A DNA stretch of 64,000 nucleotides, from assembly GCA_963931865.1 (NCBI GenBank), contig OZ007506.1:8108934-8172933 (forward strand), read 5' to 3'. Below, in pieces: positions 28,935 to 39,365 of this stretch. The notes below the pieces were generated by a model. The model made no database searches and had not been told where the DNA came from. It saw only the letters and a list, made by a program, of their open reading frames with translations. A program made the translations under genes and the position numbers. This DNA comes from Axinella damicornis. Its lineage: Eukaryota > Porifera > Demospongiae > Axinellida > Axinellidae. Positions within the stretch are counted from its first letter, which is position 1, and each line of letters opens with the position of its first letter.

Positions 28935-29108
28935 TGTGTAGCTGCATAAGGGAAGGTGTTTACCGCCGGCCCTTTCAGCCTAAGGCTGGTCCCCCAATTA
29001 AAGGGTAAAGAAAGCAAGCACTTTACTAGTGAAACAACAAGTGGGATTTGAGCCTGGGACTTTTGGTCCACAGTCAAATGCTTTAACAACTTGGCCACAA
29101 GTCCAGTT
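28935..29108 (-). mobile_element. tRNA-derived SINE-like element
   Basis: On the minus strand 29108-29037 resembles a decayed tRNA: A-box-like TGGCCAAGTTGTTAAAGCA, anticodon region GACTGTGGACC and B-box-like GGCTCAAATCC. It is followed by a non-tRNA body (GTAAAGTGCTTGCTTTCTTT, CCCTTTAATTGGGGGACC). This head-plus-body layout is that of a tRNA-derived SINE. A degenerate tRNA-like pseudogene is the alternative. Confidence 0.55.
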
Positions 29109-29392
29109 CTGCACTCAAATTTCTGGAACATGCATAACTGTGTGTCTTGTATGTGACTTAATGTGATTATAGGTACCAGTTGATTGTGGCAAGTACACAT
29201 GTACAACAAACTGTCATGAATTCACCATAACCTATAGCAGATTTTGAATAAATAAATAAATGAATAATACTGCCATTTGATGAGTGATTGCAATTAACTC
29301 CTAGTAAAAGTACAGCCTTAGCCTGTTTCACACTGCTGCACACCACTGACACCAGCAATGTGAGCAGAAGTGAAAGAGGCCGTCAGCTACCC

Positions 29393-30825
29393 TCATCTCC
29401 GTCTCTCCTGCTTTTGAGTTCGCTTCTTTTCTTTCTCCTTGCGTTCTTGTGCCCGCTGCTTCTGTACCTCCCTACTCTTGCGGTCTCGCTCCAGTTTGGC
29501 CTCGTGTTCTGCCTTTTGCTGATCGCGTTTCAAACGCTCTGCCGCAAATACGATGGAGATGTTTGTGTTCAGAAAGAGATCTGGTGTGATGAGAGAAGAG
29601 ACAGGAGGAGATTATCCTGATACCCTCTATGTAAATGTGTGTGTGTGTGTGTTGTGCAGGTATGTTAACAAGCCAAAACTGGCACATTTTGGAAACCAAT
29701 TAAGGCACATTTTGACATGTCAATTAAGCCACACTTGGCAGAAACAGCACATCTGTTCTGTAGGGTTACTGATGTACCATTTCTGCCAATAATGGAACGA
29801 CATAATATTGGCAGAAACAGCACTCCTGGTGAGTGAGAGCACAAACGATGCACAGTGAAGCCAAGTCTCGTCTTGTCTTGTTTGCTACACATTGTGAAGG
29901 GCGTCCTGTGTGCATAGCTTCCTTCCCTGGCCATCTACACCTCCGGTTTTTAAAAAAAATATGTGAGCAATCAAAAACTGGTAGTGTAGAAGGCTGGGAA
30001 TGAGGCCATGAATACAGTTATAATTATATCAGACTAATATGCTAGGTTAGCCTCGTTCCCAGGCCGTCTGCCGCTTCGTTTTCAGTCGCATACCCAGGCC
30101 GTCTGCCAGTTTATTTTTAGTCGCATACGTATGCAACTAAAACGAAGCGGCAGACGGCCTGGAACGAAGCTAATGCCAGGTATCTGTTTATTCTATGTGC
30201 ATTGTATTCTGTTATGTATGCATTAGTGCATATGCACAGTGATCTGGATTATGTGCATGACACTGTATGTGTTATGTATACAGAATGAGATCTGTTAACC
30301 TTGTGGTCTGAAAGTGTTCCGTCCTAATCCTTTGTTATAGTCGACCTAGCATAACAATACATGGCGGCAGCAGGCGGGATTGTAATCCTGAACCTACGGA
30401 GACGCTAGGAGCTGAAAAGACCGACTGAGATCGCGGAGTCGCAAAGACCGAGCTAACACATGGCAATGGCTATGCCAACGGTTGCAACTAGTTACGTACC
30501 AGATCTTCCATCCCGAGTCGTTCGGCTTCGTAAACCCAGAGGAGTGGCTACGAAGGTTTGAGTGGTTTCACCAAGCCTCCAGACTCGTGGAAAAGAATGA
30601 AAAAGCTCGAGTGAACACTCTCATATACATTGTATGGGAGACCTGGCTGATGATATCCTGCAGTCGTTTAAAATGTCCGAAGAGGATTCTAAGACGTACC
30701 TTAATCCCTCCACTTCTAAGCTCACTTTTATCATTTCGGAAGTTCACTGATCATCCACATGGTTTTATCTTTATCCTCCATCCTGTAATGTACCATCCCA
30801 GTCCAGAAGGTTGCCTAGCTAAAGA

Positions 30826-30877
<52 letters not shown>

Positions 30878-33800
30878 CCCCCCCCAAAAAAGAAGGGAGC
30901 CAATATAAAAAATATATGAACGATTTATACTTCTCTCCCGCACTGTACTGTGCCGTTTCTGTTTACTTTACTTATCGTTATCGGTGTGTTTTTGTGTGTC
31001 TCATAAGCTCTCATGAGCTGGCTGCTCCTGGCAGGTGACATAAAAGTTTGATTGATCGAAGTGGTCAAGGAGAAATTGACAGACATTTTGTGAAGCACCG
31101 CAATGTTATTTTCGAGCGAATCAAGTTCAACAGACCTGGGGATGCTTTCGTTACCGCACTGTATGCACTCACAGAACACTGTAACTATGGGACGTTACAT
31201 GACGAGATGATTCACAGCAGAATTGTTGTTGGAATCAGTTGACTACAGAAGTCATGAAGTTCCGCCAATCCGAGGAAGTGAAGAAGCAGCAGCCCCATCT
31301 GCATGGAGAGACACCTGCCACTTCAACTACCGGAGGAAAGAAACCCGAGATCCCTGTAGGGGCGGTCCAGAAGAAGGCACGCGGGGGGGGGGGGGGGGGG
31401 GGGGGGGGTGGTGCCATGAACAAGCAGCCCAAATGTGCAGCACACAGCCAGAACTCTCAACCTGCTATCTGCACTAAGTGTCAGAGGACTCCACCTCACG
31501 ATCGTCGATCCTGCCCAGCAAGAGACGCTGTCTGCCGCAAGTATTCTAAACGGGGGCACTTTCAAGCTGTTTGTCGCTCAACAGAAGAGGTCTGCAAAGA
31601 AGACACAAACACCTTCCTTGTCCCTTCTGCTCAATGGTGTACCTACTGAGTTCGATACTGATACAGGAACAGAGGTGTTAGTGATATCTGAAAAACAGCA
31701 CCAGAAAATTGGGAGTCCATCCCTTTCTCCAGCAAGCAGGAGACTGAGAGGACCTAGCAATTACTCCCTCCCTGTGACTGGGTGTTTCACTCGTGTTCTG
31801 AAGTGTGGAAGCCAAAAACTGCACCAAGAGATTTTGTTTTGAAAACCCTCCATCGTCAGTTGCTTGGCCATCCAGCTATCGACGCACTAGGACTAGCAGT
31901 GCAGGTTGGAGCCATATTTGATGGACAAACAAGCCCATGCAGTCCAAATGTTCCCACAGATGTTCCAGGGACTTGGGAAGCTCGAAGGGGAGTATGAGAT
32001 TAAACTGAGACCAGACTCCAAGCCGTTTGCAATCTTAGTCCCGAGATGCATTGTGGGGACATTTCGCGCTGAAATGGAGAGAATGGAGCGACTATCAGTC
32101 ATAGCCAAAGTTGAAGTGTGCAGGAATGGTAGTTGTATCCAAACCTGATGGCAATGTGCGCATTTGTGTGGACTTGACTAAACTCAACGAGAGTGTGTGC
32201 CATGAACAACACATCCTACCCGCAATGGATCAGACCCTGGCTCAACTAGCAGGTGCTCAAGTGTTTATGAAACTGGAGTACGGGAAAAATTAGGAAGAGC
32301 TCAAAGTTCTGCAGTGTTTGGAGACAGATGGTCTCACACTCAACAGACAGAAGTGCAAATTCTCTCAGGCACTAGTCAAATTTCTTGGTCAGATGGTGGA
32401 CAAGTCTGGAGTCCACCCAGACCCTGCCAAGTCAAGAGGTGCTAATACCCAAGAATGTTGGTGATGTCCGCAGATTCCTGGGCATGGTAAACCAGTTGGG
32501 TAAATTGCACACAACCTTGCAGAGAAGACCAAGGCATCCCCAGAAAGGACAATGCATGGCTGTGTGGCACTCCGCAACGTGTGTCCTTTGAAGAAGTCAA
32601 GAAAGCTCCGACCACAGCTCCAGTTCTTGCATCGTTCGACCCAGCTCAAGACACAGTCATCTCAGCTGATGCCTTGATACAAAAGCAGCCTGATGGAGCC
32701 ATGAAGCCTGTTGCATACAACTAATGATCGTTGACACCCACAGAACAAAGATATGCATGCGCATGTGAATGTTTCTCGGATTACCTCATGGGACCAGCTG
32801 AGCTACTCATCACATCAGAGTTACCTGAACTTCGTTCCAAAAGGTGGGAAGAGATCTCTTTGAGTGGGAGAAGCGAATTCACCTTCTTCTGTTTGACTGC
32901 TGCTGAAGTGATTGCTCACTGCAAGGCATGGAATCCGTGAATGGATTGTGTAAGACAATGGACCTCGAATAAAGAGTTTGCAGACAATGAATACTCGAGT
33001 AAAGAGTTTGCAGAATTCATGAGAGAATACCACTGCCGACACATCACCAGTAGTCATCTGTACCCTCAGAGCAATGGCGAGGCCGAACGTGCAGTGAAAA
33101 CTACCAAAGGCCTGCTGAAGAAGGAGGGTGACCCCCATATGGCACTACTGCCCAATTGAGCAACCCCATTGCAAATAGGATACAGTCCATCTGAACCCCT
33201 TGATGGGATGTTAACTACAGTCCCAACCATCTGAGAACACTCATTCTGAGAAGTCCAGATAGCACACTTGTTCACTTTGGCCTGGTGTGATTTTGTCAAA
33301 AATGTGACCAACATTAAAGTCACATCACTTGAAGGTTATTTCAGGCTGATCACAATGGCACAATACCAAGCCTCATATCTCCATGGACACAACATGTCTT
33401 TCTTTAGACAATTATACCAGCTAAGTAGTATGCTAGGTACCTTGGGCTAGGAAGGAGATACGAAGCTGGGATTTGCACCAATGTGATCAGCATGAATGGA
33501 GCATTCCAATGATGTGATGTCCGTTTGGCTGGCAGTTGAATTTTGACCTGATTGTAGCCTTTGGCCGACTGCAATTATTGACAAACTGTGACTGAGATAA
33601 AAGAATTTTCTTTTATCTCAGTCACAGTTTGTAAAGGAGCTTTCAAATGATGTCCTTAAAATATTTTTAAATATTTTAAGGACATCATTTGAAAGCTCCT
33701 TTTTGCTGACTAGCCTCGTACCCAGGCCCTCACGCAGAACGCGGAAGAGGGCCTGGTGACACATGGCAAAATTCCCGTATATGCTCAGTCAGCATAATTG

Positions 33801-36321
33801 CGTAAGCGATTACATTCCTTATTTGGATGCATTCCAAATCACGCGGAAGGTAGCTGTTGGTGATGGCTAAGTAGAAAGTCCTTGCCAAGGATCGACCAGA
33901 GGTGAGTCTTGAAGGCTAGAACATCGGTTTTATCAAACGGCTACACTTTTCACGGGGTGAAGAATGTAATTACTATGCAGTACTTGGTAATGGACGAACG
34001 TGATTCGCCTACCCGAAATCAAGACTGCTGAGCTCAGCACATACGGGAATTTTGCCAAGTGTCACCAGGCCCACTTCCGCATTTCGCGTGTGGGCCTGGG
34101 AACGAGGCTATATGCTGACCACAATTCATAACTCATTCACATACCCATACCCAGTGCAACATTCTCTTCCGAGTCTACTCCCACGCAATACCAATTATGG
34201 TTCATTGGTCTGCAGAAGTGGCACATCAGTCACCCACCGTATAGTGCTGTTTCTGCCAATTTAGTTAATTGGCATGTTAACGAGAAGACATAACTTCACC
34301 ACCAAGGTTCGTTTCATATACGTTGGAGTCAGTGCATGATGGCAATCTCGACAGCACAATCAGAATCTTTGTATGCTGCTCAAACATTTAATTGCCGAGC
34401 GGGAAACGAGGCAACTAATCGTGCAGCGTGGAGGTCGAATCTGGGCTAGTGTGACTATATAAATCTATATAAATTGTCCTGTAACACATTGGAATGCAAT
34501 TATTGTTGCCCCACACGTAAATTACGCCTTGGACCCCCGCGTAAGCGTGTATACAACCCGCATCATGTGATCTCACGTTTGTTGTTTGTCGCTGCTGTAT
34601 AGCCTCGTTCCCAGGCCCCGTCCGAAAAGTCAGGGCCTGGGAACAAGGCTAGCTGCTGTATGAGTATGAGTTGGTTCTGACAGGAGACAACGATTGACAA
34701 GGCATAGAGTACAGCGACATTGAGGGAGAACTGATGAGGCGAGGAGGGAGACTGTCAGAGCGGCTGACCGCAAGAGAAAGAGACTTGGCAGGCAGAATGA
34801 AGTTGACGTTTGCCGTTCACAGAGACTCGCCATCGCTCGTGATTATGTTCTGCAACTGCCAAATTATATCAAAGCTTCCCGCGAGGCATCTCTGTGTGGT
34901 CAACCACGTATGCACTAGTTACATGATTTTTTGGGACAGCTTTTTCGCTTACCAAGAGTATAAGTTGCTGTACCCACGACTCAGGCCTAACCTGGTTTAT
35001 AGCTTTGCTAATAGCAGGAGCGCATGAGCCACCGAAGGCGGCGAAGGAGCGTCAAACTAGTATAGACATGTTGTGATCCCTCACGCCTTACGGTCATACC
35101 TTATATGGAAGACCTTTGCAGTACCGCACAAACGTCAATTTGTTTTTCACACATTTATGTAATGGCCTTTTGCCGTATAAGGTAAAATTTTGAAGGACTA
35201 CTACTTCAGCTAGGGCGCTCATGCTGAGTTTGACGCTCTGACGCTCCTTCAGCGGCTCCTGCGCTCCTGCTAAGGTTTGTGCTGCAGAGGATCGACACAG
35301 CTCACATGATCTCTCAGGCTGATAAGTATGCATCAACAACTTACATGTATATTATAGATTGAATGCCCATCCACATGCACCCACCTTCAATGCCCCCTCC
35401 TCCTCCTCCTCCTCCTCCCCCTCCTCCTCCTCCTCCTCCTCCTCCTCCACCACCACCAAGGTCTAGAATGATATCACTACCATGTTGTCAAGGAACTTGT
35501 AAGTGTTAATCCTACCTATGCTTGCTAAGTCTCATTCCTAGTCTGGGCCCCAGACCCGGCGCAGATCACTTCCAGTGTAACGTGATACTGGAAGTGATCT
35601 CATTCCCAGACTCCATCACAGCACAAGACTATCCCATGCTTAGTCTGAAGAGCATTCCATAATGATGAGGAAACTTAACCTTCCCCCGCGTGGCCTGGGA
35701 ACGAGGATAGTGTGAATAAACCTGCTACTGAGGTGCATGCTCAAGTAGTACAGCTGTAGCTTTGTACCCAGGATTTCCGTCCAGATTTTGTCTCGAGAAA
35801 ACTTGGAATGAAGATTTTACACATGATATGGTGCCATCAATGGAAGCTGAAGTTGGTAGCTCTGTGTGTCCTCCTGGATGCTGTCTCAGTCTGCCTGCCA
35901 TCTTCCTGTCTCCCCAACCCACGCACCGACAATAACATGAACACAGTGGCATTGTGTGATGTCATGGCCCTGCTGCAGCACCGTATCATGTGCAAATCCT
36001 CCAACGCTTCCCTTCCAAGTTTTCGCATAATCTTGGATGGAAAGCCTGGGAACGACGCCACCCTAGTAGCCTTATTCCCAGTGTACAGTGGGCCTTGGAA
36101 TGAGGACAATGTGCCAAAAAAGATACTCATCGTCTCCTTCAGATTCACAGCCATACTGTTCAATCAGCTTTTGTTTCTCTCGAGCAGACAGCCTGACTCC
36201 TGGTCCGCTAGCAGTGCTAGTGGTGCCACTTCCATTTGGTGGTATTAGCTTCACCTGCTTCTTTGCTTGTGAGGGTAACTTGGACAGTTGGTCTAAGTTG
36301 TGTGTGTGTGTGTATGTGTGC

Positions 36322-36374
<53 letters not shown>

Positions 36375-36425
36375 CGTGTGTTTGTGTGTGTGTGTGTGTA
36401 TGTGTGTACATGTGAATGCGTGTGT

Positions 36426-36473
<48 letters not shown>

Positions 36474-39280
36474 GTGAGTAGGAAACTCTTGATCCAGGCA
36501 GCTAACATGTAGACTTGTTCCCAGGCCTTCTCACCCCAGCGTTTGTCGCTTGCACTGCAAGCGACAAACGCAGGGGTGAGAAGGCCTGGGAACGAAGGTA
36601 GCTAACATGCCCTGCAAACATAGAACCAAACAAAAAAGCATGCAAGACACCATACAAAACTTGGGGAAAACACGGAAGGAAAGCAAAATTACACGCTCTT
36701 CCCCATCCCCTTCAAGGAAAATGCTGTCATGGCGCACTCTTGCTCCTGCTAGTAGAGGTATAGGGTGTCCCAGGCAGGGTGAATAGAATATCGTAGGAGA
36801 CCCAAGACAATTAAAGCTCAACCACCAGCGAAAGAATGCAGGAAAGTCAAAAGCACAGCTGCATGGTAGCAGAGCAGCCAATTCAGTTTTTGGTAGGGTA
36901 AACCAAACCTCACCTTGTGCACTGACTGCTGGCTTCTCTTCGCTCTTTGCCACCAGGTGCTGTCTCCACTGTACTGCAATCTGATTGGCTAATGATGTGC
37001 AATTTGTCCCGTCATCCTGGATGTGAGCGTGAAGAGCCGTATAGTCAATTACACTGATCAGACAGACAGCCATTTGGACAATTTGTTCCGAGGCTACAGT
37101 CTGCACTCATGAACAGTTATGGAAACGCCAAGAGAGTGAGAAATAATCCACAGAAATAAGAATTCCAGTTCAAACCCTTATTCTGACACAAAGCTGCGGG
37201 GACCATAGTCTTGCGGGATGGGGAGAAAAGAACGTATGGTCACAATAGACTGGTTTTATTTCTGAGATAGAGGAACTTAAAGTGTGATGTCATAATAAGG
37301 AAGGAAGCAATTATTACTGCTGTACAACAACATTGGTCGTTTTTGTTGTTTGCTTCCCACTGTGAAGGACATCTAGCTCACAAACCTGTTTGTTCAATCA
37401 TGTAGATCCAATCTGATTAGCTCTGCCAACATTCTGGCAACATCCACAACAACCTGCCTTGTTCTTCCCTGGCAAACATCTGGCCCACCAGACTACTGGG
37501 ACCCTTGGCCCGCCAGACTACTGGGACCCCTGGCTCACCAGACTACTGGGACCCCTGGCCTGGGACCCCTGGCCTGGGACCCCTGGCCTGCCACACTACT
37601 GGGACCCCTGGCCCACCAGACTACTGGGACCCCTGGCCCGGCCCACCAGACTACTGGGACCCCTGGCCCGCCAGACTACTGGGACCCCTGGCCCACCAGA
37701 CTACTGGGACCACTGGGACCCCTGGCCCGGCCCACCAGACTACTGGGACCCCTGGCCCGCCAGACTACTGGGACCCCTGGCCCACCAGACTACTGGGACC
37801 CCTGGCACACCTGGGACTTCTGGCCCACCAGACTACTGGGATCCCTGGTTCACCAGACTACAGGGACCCATGGCCCGCCAGACTACATTGTACTAGGACT
37901 TCTGGCCTGCCAGACTACTGGGACCCTTGGCCCGCCAGACTGCTGGGACCCCTGGCCCGGCCCACCAGACTACTGGGACCCCTGGCCCGCCAGAATACAG
38001 GGACCCCTGGTCCGCCAAACTACTAGGACCCCCAGCCAGCCAGACTACTGGGACCCCCTGGCTCACAAGACTACTGGGACCCCCAGCCAGCCAGACTACT
38101 GGGACCCCTGGCTCACCAGACTACTGGGACCCCTGGCCCGCCAGACTACTGGGACCCCTGGCTCACCAGACTACTGGGACCCCTGGCACACCAGACTACT
38201 GGGACCCCTGGCCCGCCAGACTACTGGGACCCCTGGCCCGCCAGACTACTGAGACCCAAGTCTCGTGGGCCAGACATTCACGGCACTGGGGGGGGGGGGG
38301 GGGGGGGGGGAAAGAATGTCTGGTCACAAGGCTGGCTTCTGTAGCACAGAGGAATCCAGCAATGTGACATCATGTTAAATGTCACGAGGAAGGAACACTA
38401 CTAGTGTGTCCACACTTCCATACTACGATGTTGGTGATCACCAAGAAATGGTTCTGTAAAGGATATGTAGCTCATAAATCTGTTGTTGCTCTCATTTGAA
38501 TCAGTACAGATCATGTGACCAATGCGGAGTAATTATGGCCGGGACTATTTCACGGAACGGAACGGAACACTTGAAATCACGGAACAGCTATGTAAGTCCT
38601 CACTGCACAGTTTAAACCCCACAAACTGCATACCACTGGATAGAGCGCGACGAGCTCTACACGCTGGTACCCTTTTTGCTGGTGCTGGAAAGAATTGGCT
38701 CAGAGTTCTACGAAATCGCGTGGGCGGAAGCTCGCGTATGGCTAACATTGGTCGTAACTCTAACACTAACCATCATGTTCCAACAATATGGTTACCAGCA
38801 TGTAGGACTCGTCGAGCTCTGTCCATTGGTGTACAGTTTGTAGAGATCAGACACTGCAGTGAGGACTTACATAGCTGTTCCGTGTTTTCAAGTGTTCCGT
38901 TCCGTTCCGTGAAATAGCCACGGCCGTAATTATTGAACATTCTCCAAACTGAGAAGACATTCTTTTTCCCTTCCCCACGTGTGCCACGAACATCTGACCC
39001 AGGACCCCTGGGCAGAGAAGTGTAAGAGTGTCAGAGCAGACAGATTGTCGAGAGGCCTCAGCCAAATCCCATGTTCTTTTAGTATACATCATTTTGACAA
39101 CATGTGGACACTCACCACACACCCAATGAGAATATCCACCAGGGCCTCCTCAATTTCACCCTGAGCTACATCGTCCATTGCCTCTAGAGTGCCACTGATG
39201 TACCCTCCATACACCTCTCCGTCTACATCCAAACTGTGGAGTAGCTCAATCAACCACAGGTCGAAACCTGCCCTAGCCAT
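29393..39280 (-). CDS. CCDC43: CCDC43-like coiled-coil protein
   Basis: The function of CCDC43 is poorly known. Exons on the minus strand: 39116-39280 (start ATG), 36914-37016, 36127-36292, a missing exon, and 29393-29580 (stop TGA). Exon 1 reads [20 protein letters not shown] then [15 protein letters not shown], matching the animal N-terminal GFGSWLDGRLEALGVDRAVY region. Exon 2 carries [11 protein letters not shown], like ICKEIVERW. Exon 3 has [14 protein letters not shown] and an acidic end. The last exon has [16 protein letters not shown] followed by a Lys/Arg/Glu helix ending [16 protein letters not shown], the hallmark C-terminus of CCDC43. The phase after exon 3 (two bases) does not fit the last exon (needs one base), so one short exon, probably acidic, is missing from my model. 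The 6.5 kb intron contains a Ty3-type relic. Start is 85 bp from the divergent hydrolase gene. Confidence 0.82.
30048..30172. mobile_element. Palindromic TAGCCTCGTTCCCAGG element, 125 bp
   Basis: Inverted ends TAGCCTCGTTCCCAGGCC and GGCCTGGAACGAAGCTA, with an internal duplication of CCCAGGCCGTCTGCC. Flanks ATGCTAGGT and ATGCCAGGT match at 8 of 9 positions. In the CCDC43 intron. Confidence 0.88.
30440..33260 (+). mobile_element. Decayed Ty3/mdg4-type LTR retrotransposon relic
   Basis: Fragments appear in the order expected of gag-pol: a gag piece (about 30480-30650), a CCHC-type zinc-knuckle remnant (about 31465-31590, C..C....H....C partly altered), a protease core DTGTEV (about 31650), reverse-transcriptase start (about 31975-32290, [13 protein letters not shown]) and connection ([23 protein letters not shown], about 32380-32510), RNase H (about 32610-32760) and integrase end (about 33010-33160, [10 protein letters not shown]). 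The RT catalytic YxDD segment is deleted and several frames are broken. A 65-bp poly-C and a 26-bp poly-G interrupt it. No LTRs were recognised. Non-functional. Confidence 0.85.
33590..33705. repeat. Two adjacent perfect hairpins
   Basis: GACTGAGATAAAAG-AATT-CTTTTATCTCAGTC is followed by AAAGGAGCTTTCAAATGATG...CATCATTTGAAAGCTCCTTT with a TTAAAATATTTTTAAATATTTTAA centre. They end 6 bp before the palindromic element at 33711. Confidence 0.9.
33711..34110. mobile_element. Long palindromic TAGCCTCG element, 400 bp with 70-bp arms
   Basis: Ends TAGCCTCGTACCCAGGCCC and GGGCCTGGGAACGAGGCTA; pairing continues through GCAAAATTCCCGTAT and ATACGGGAATTTTGCC. The unpaired centre of about 250 bp has no recognised gene. 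Flanks TTTGCTGAC and TATGCTGAC match at 8 of 9 positions. Confidence 0.88.
34600..34651. mobile_element. Palindromic TAGCCTCG element, 52 bp, perfect 9-bp TSD
   Basis: TAGCCTCGTTCCCAGGCCC...GGGCCTGGGAACAAGGCTA flanked on both sides by GCTGCTGTA. Confidence 0.93.
34652..36126. other. CCDC43 intron, no recognised gene
   Basis: Contains a GGA/CCT triplet tract (35391-35450), a hairpin at about 35560-35610 (GATCACTTCCAGT against ACTGGAAGTGATC), and scattered CATTCCCAG-type remnants of the palindromic family. I looked here for the missing acidic CCDC43 exon and did not find it. Confidence 0.5.
36300..36472. repeat. (TG)n microsatellite with poly-G end
   Basis: TG-rich sequence with CG and TTTG interruptions, then about 32 consecutive G. 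On the coding (minus) strand of CCDC43 it forms a CA-rich tract just before the exon 3 acceptor. Confidence 0.9.
36510..36600. mobile_element. Palindromic element, 91 bp, perfect 9-bp TSD
   Basis: TAGACTTGTTCCCAGGCC at the left, GGCCTGGGAACGAAGGTA at the right, inner hairpin TTTGTCGCTTGCA-CTGCAAGCGACAAA. GCTAACATG flanks both sides. Confidence 0.93.
37480..38265. repeat. Minisatellite, unit CCAGACTACTGGGACCCCTGG
   Basis: Roughly 30 tandem copies of a 22-27 bp unit, with CCCGG and CCTGG insertions. Flanks on both sides belong to the dispersed repeat also seen at 541-790. Open in several frames only because the unit lacks stops. Confidence 0.9.
38537..38925. mobile_element. Foldback element with 8-bp target duplication
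   Basis: Arms of about 75 bp begin GGCCGGGACTATTTCACGG at the left and mirror it at the right (GGCCGTGGCTATTTCACGG on the other strand), containing the unusual CGGAACGGAACGGAACACTT. The 8-bp direct repeat GTAATTAT flanks both ends (38529-38536 and 38926-38933), as in hAT-like insertions. The centre is a diverged continuation of the inverted repeat. Confidence 0.88.
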
Positions 39281-39365
39281 TTATGCTACGCTAGCTGTCT
39301 CTAATTATACGAAACCACTTTGCAAGCGTAAATATTTCACATCACTATAAAACACATGCGACAGC
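39281..39365. promoter_or_regulatory. Compact bidirectional promoter CCDC43 / hydrolase
   Basis: Only 85 bp separate the two divergent start codons, so both 5' UTRs and any core promoter must overlap here or lie within the first exons. AT-rich words TAAATATTTCAC and CTATAAAAC are visible; CTATAAAAC could act as a TATA-like box for the plus-strand gene. Inference from arrangement. Confidence 0.5.

Larger units (their letters stand above)
28275..29392. other. Convergent intergenic region PEF1 / CCDC43-like
   Basis: No protein gene is visible. It holds a foldback repeat at about 28529-28738 and a tRNA-derived SINE-like sequence on the minus strand at about 28935-29108. Confidence 0.6.

Noticed and set aside
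34630..35339. Apparent coding segments around 34.7-35.3 kb ([16 protein letters not shown] and a minus-strand Ala/Glu-rich ORF)
   Set aside because: No family match, no consistent splice frame, and neither fills the missing CCDC43 exon phase.
37459..38367. Long overlapping ORFs rich in Pro, Gly and Trp
   Set aside because: They follow the minisatellite unit in all three frames and lack splice or start context.
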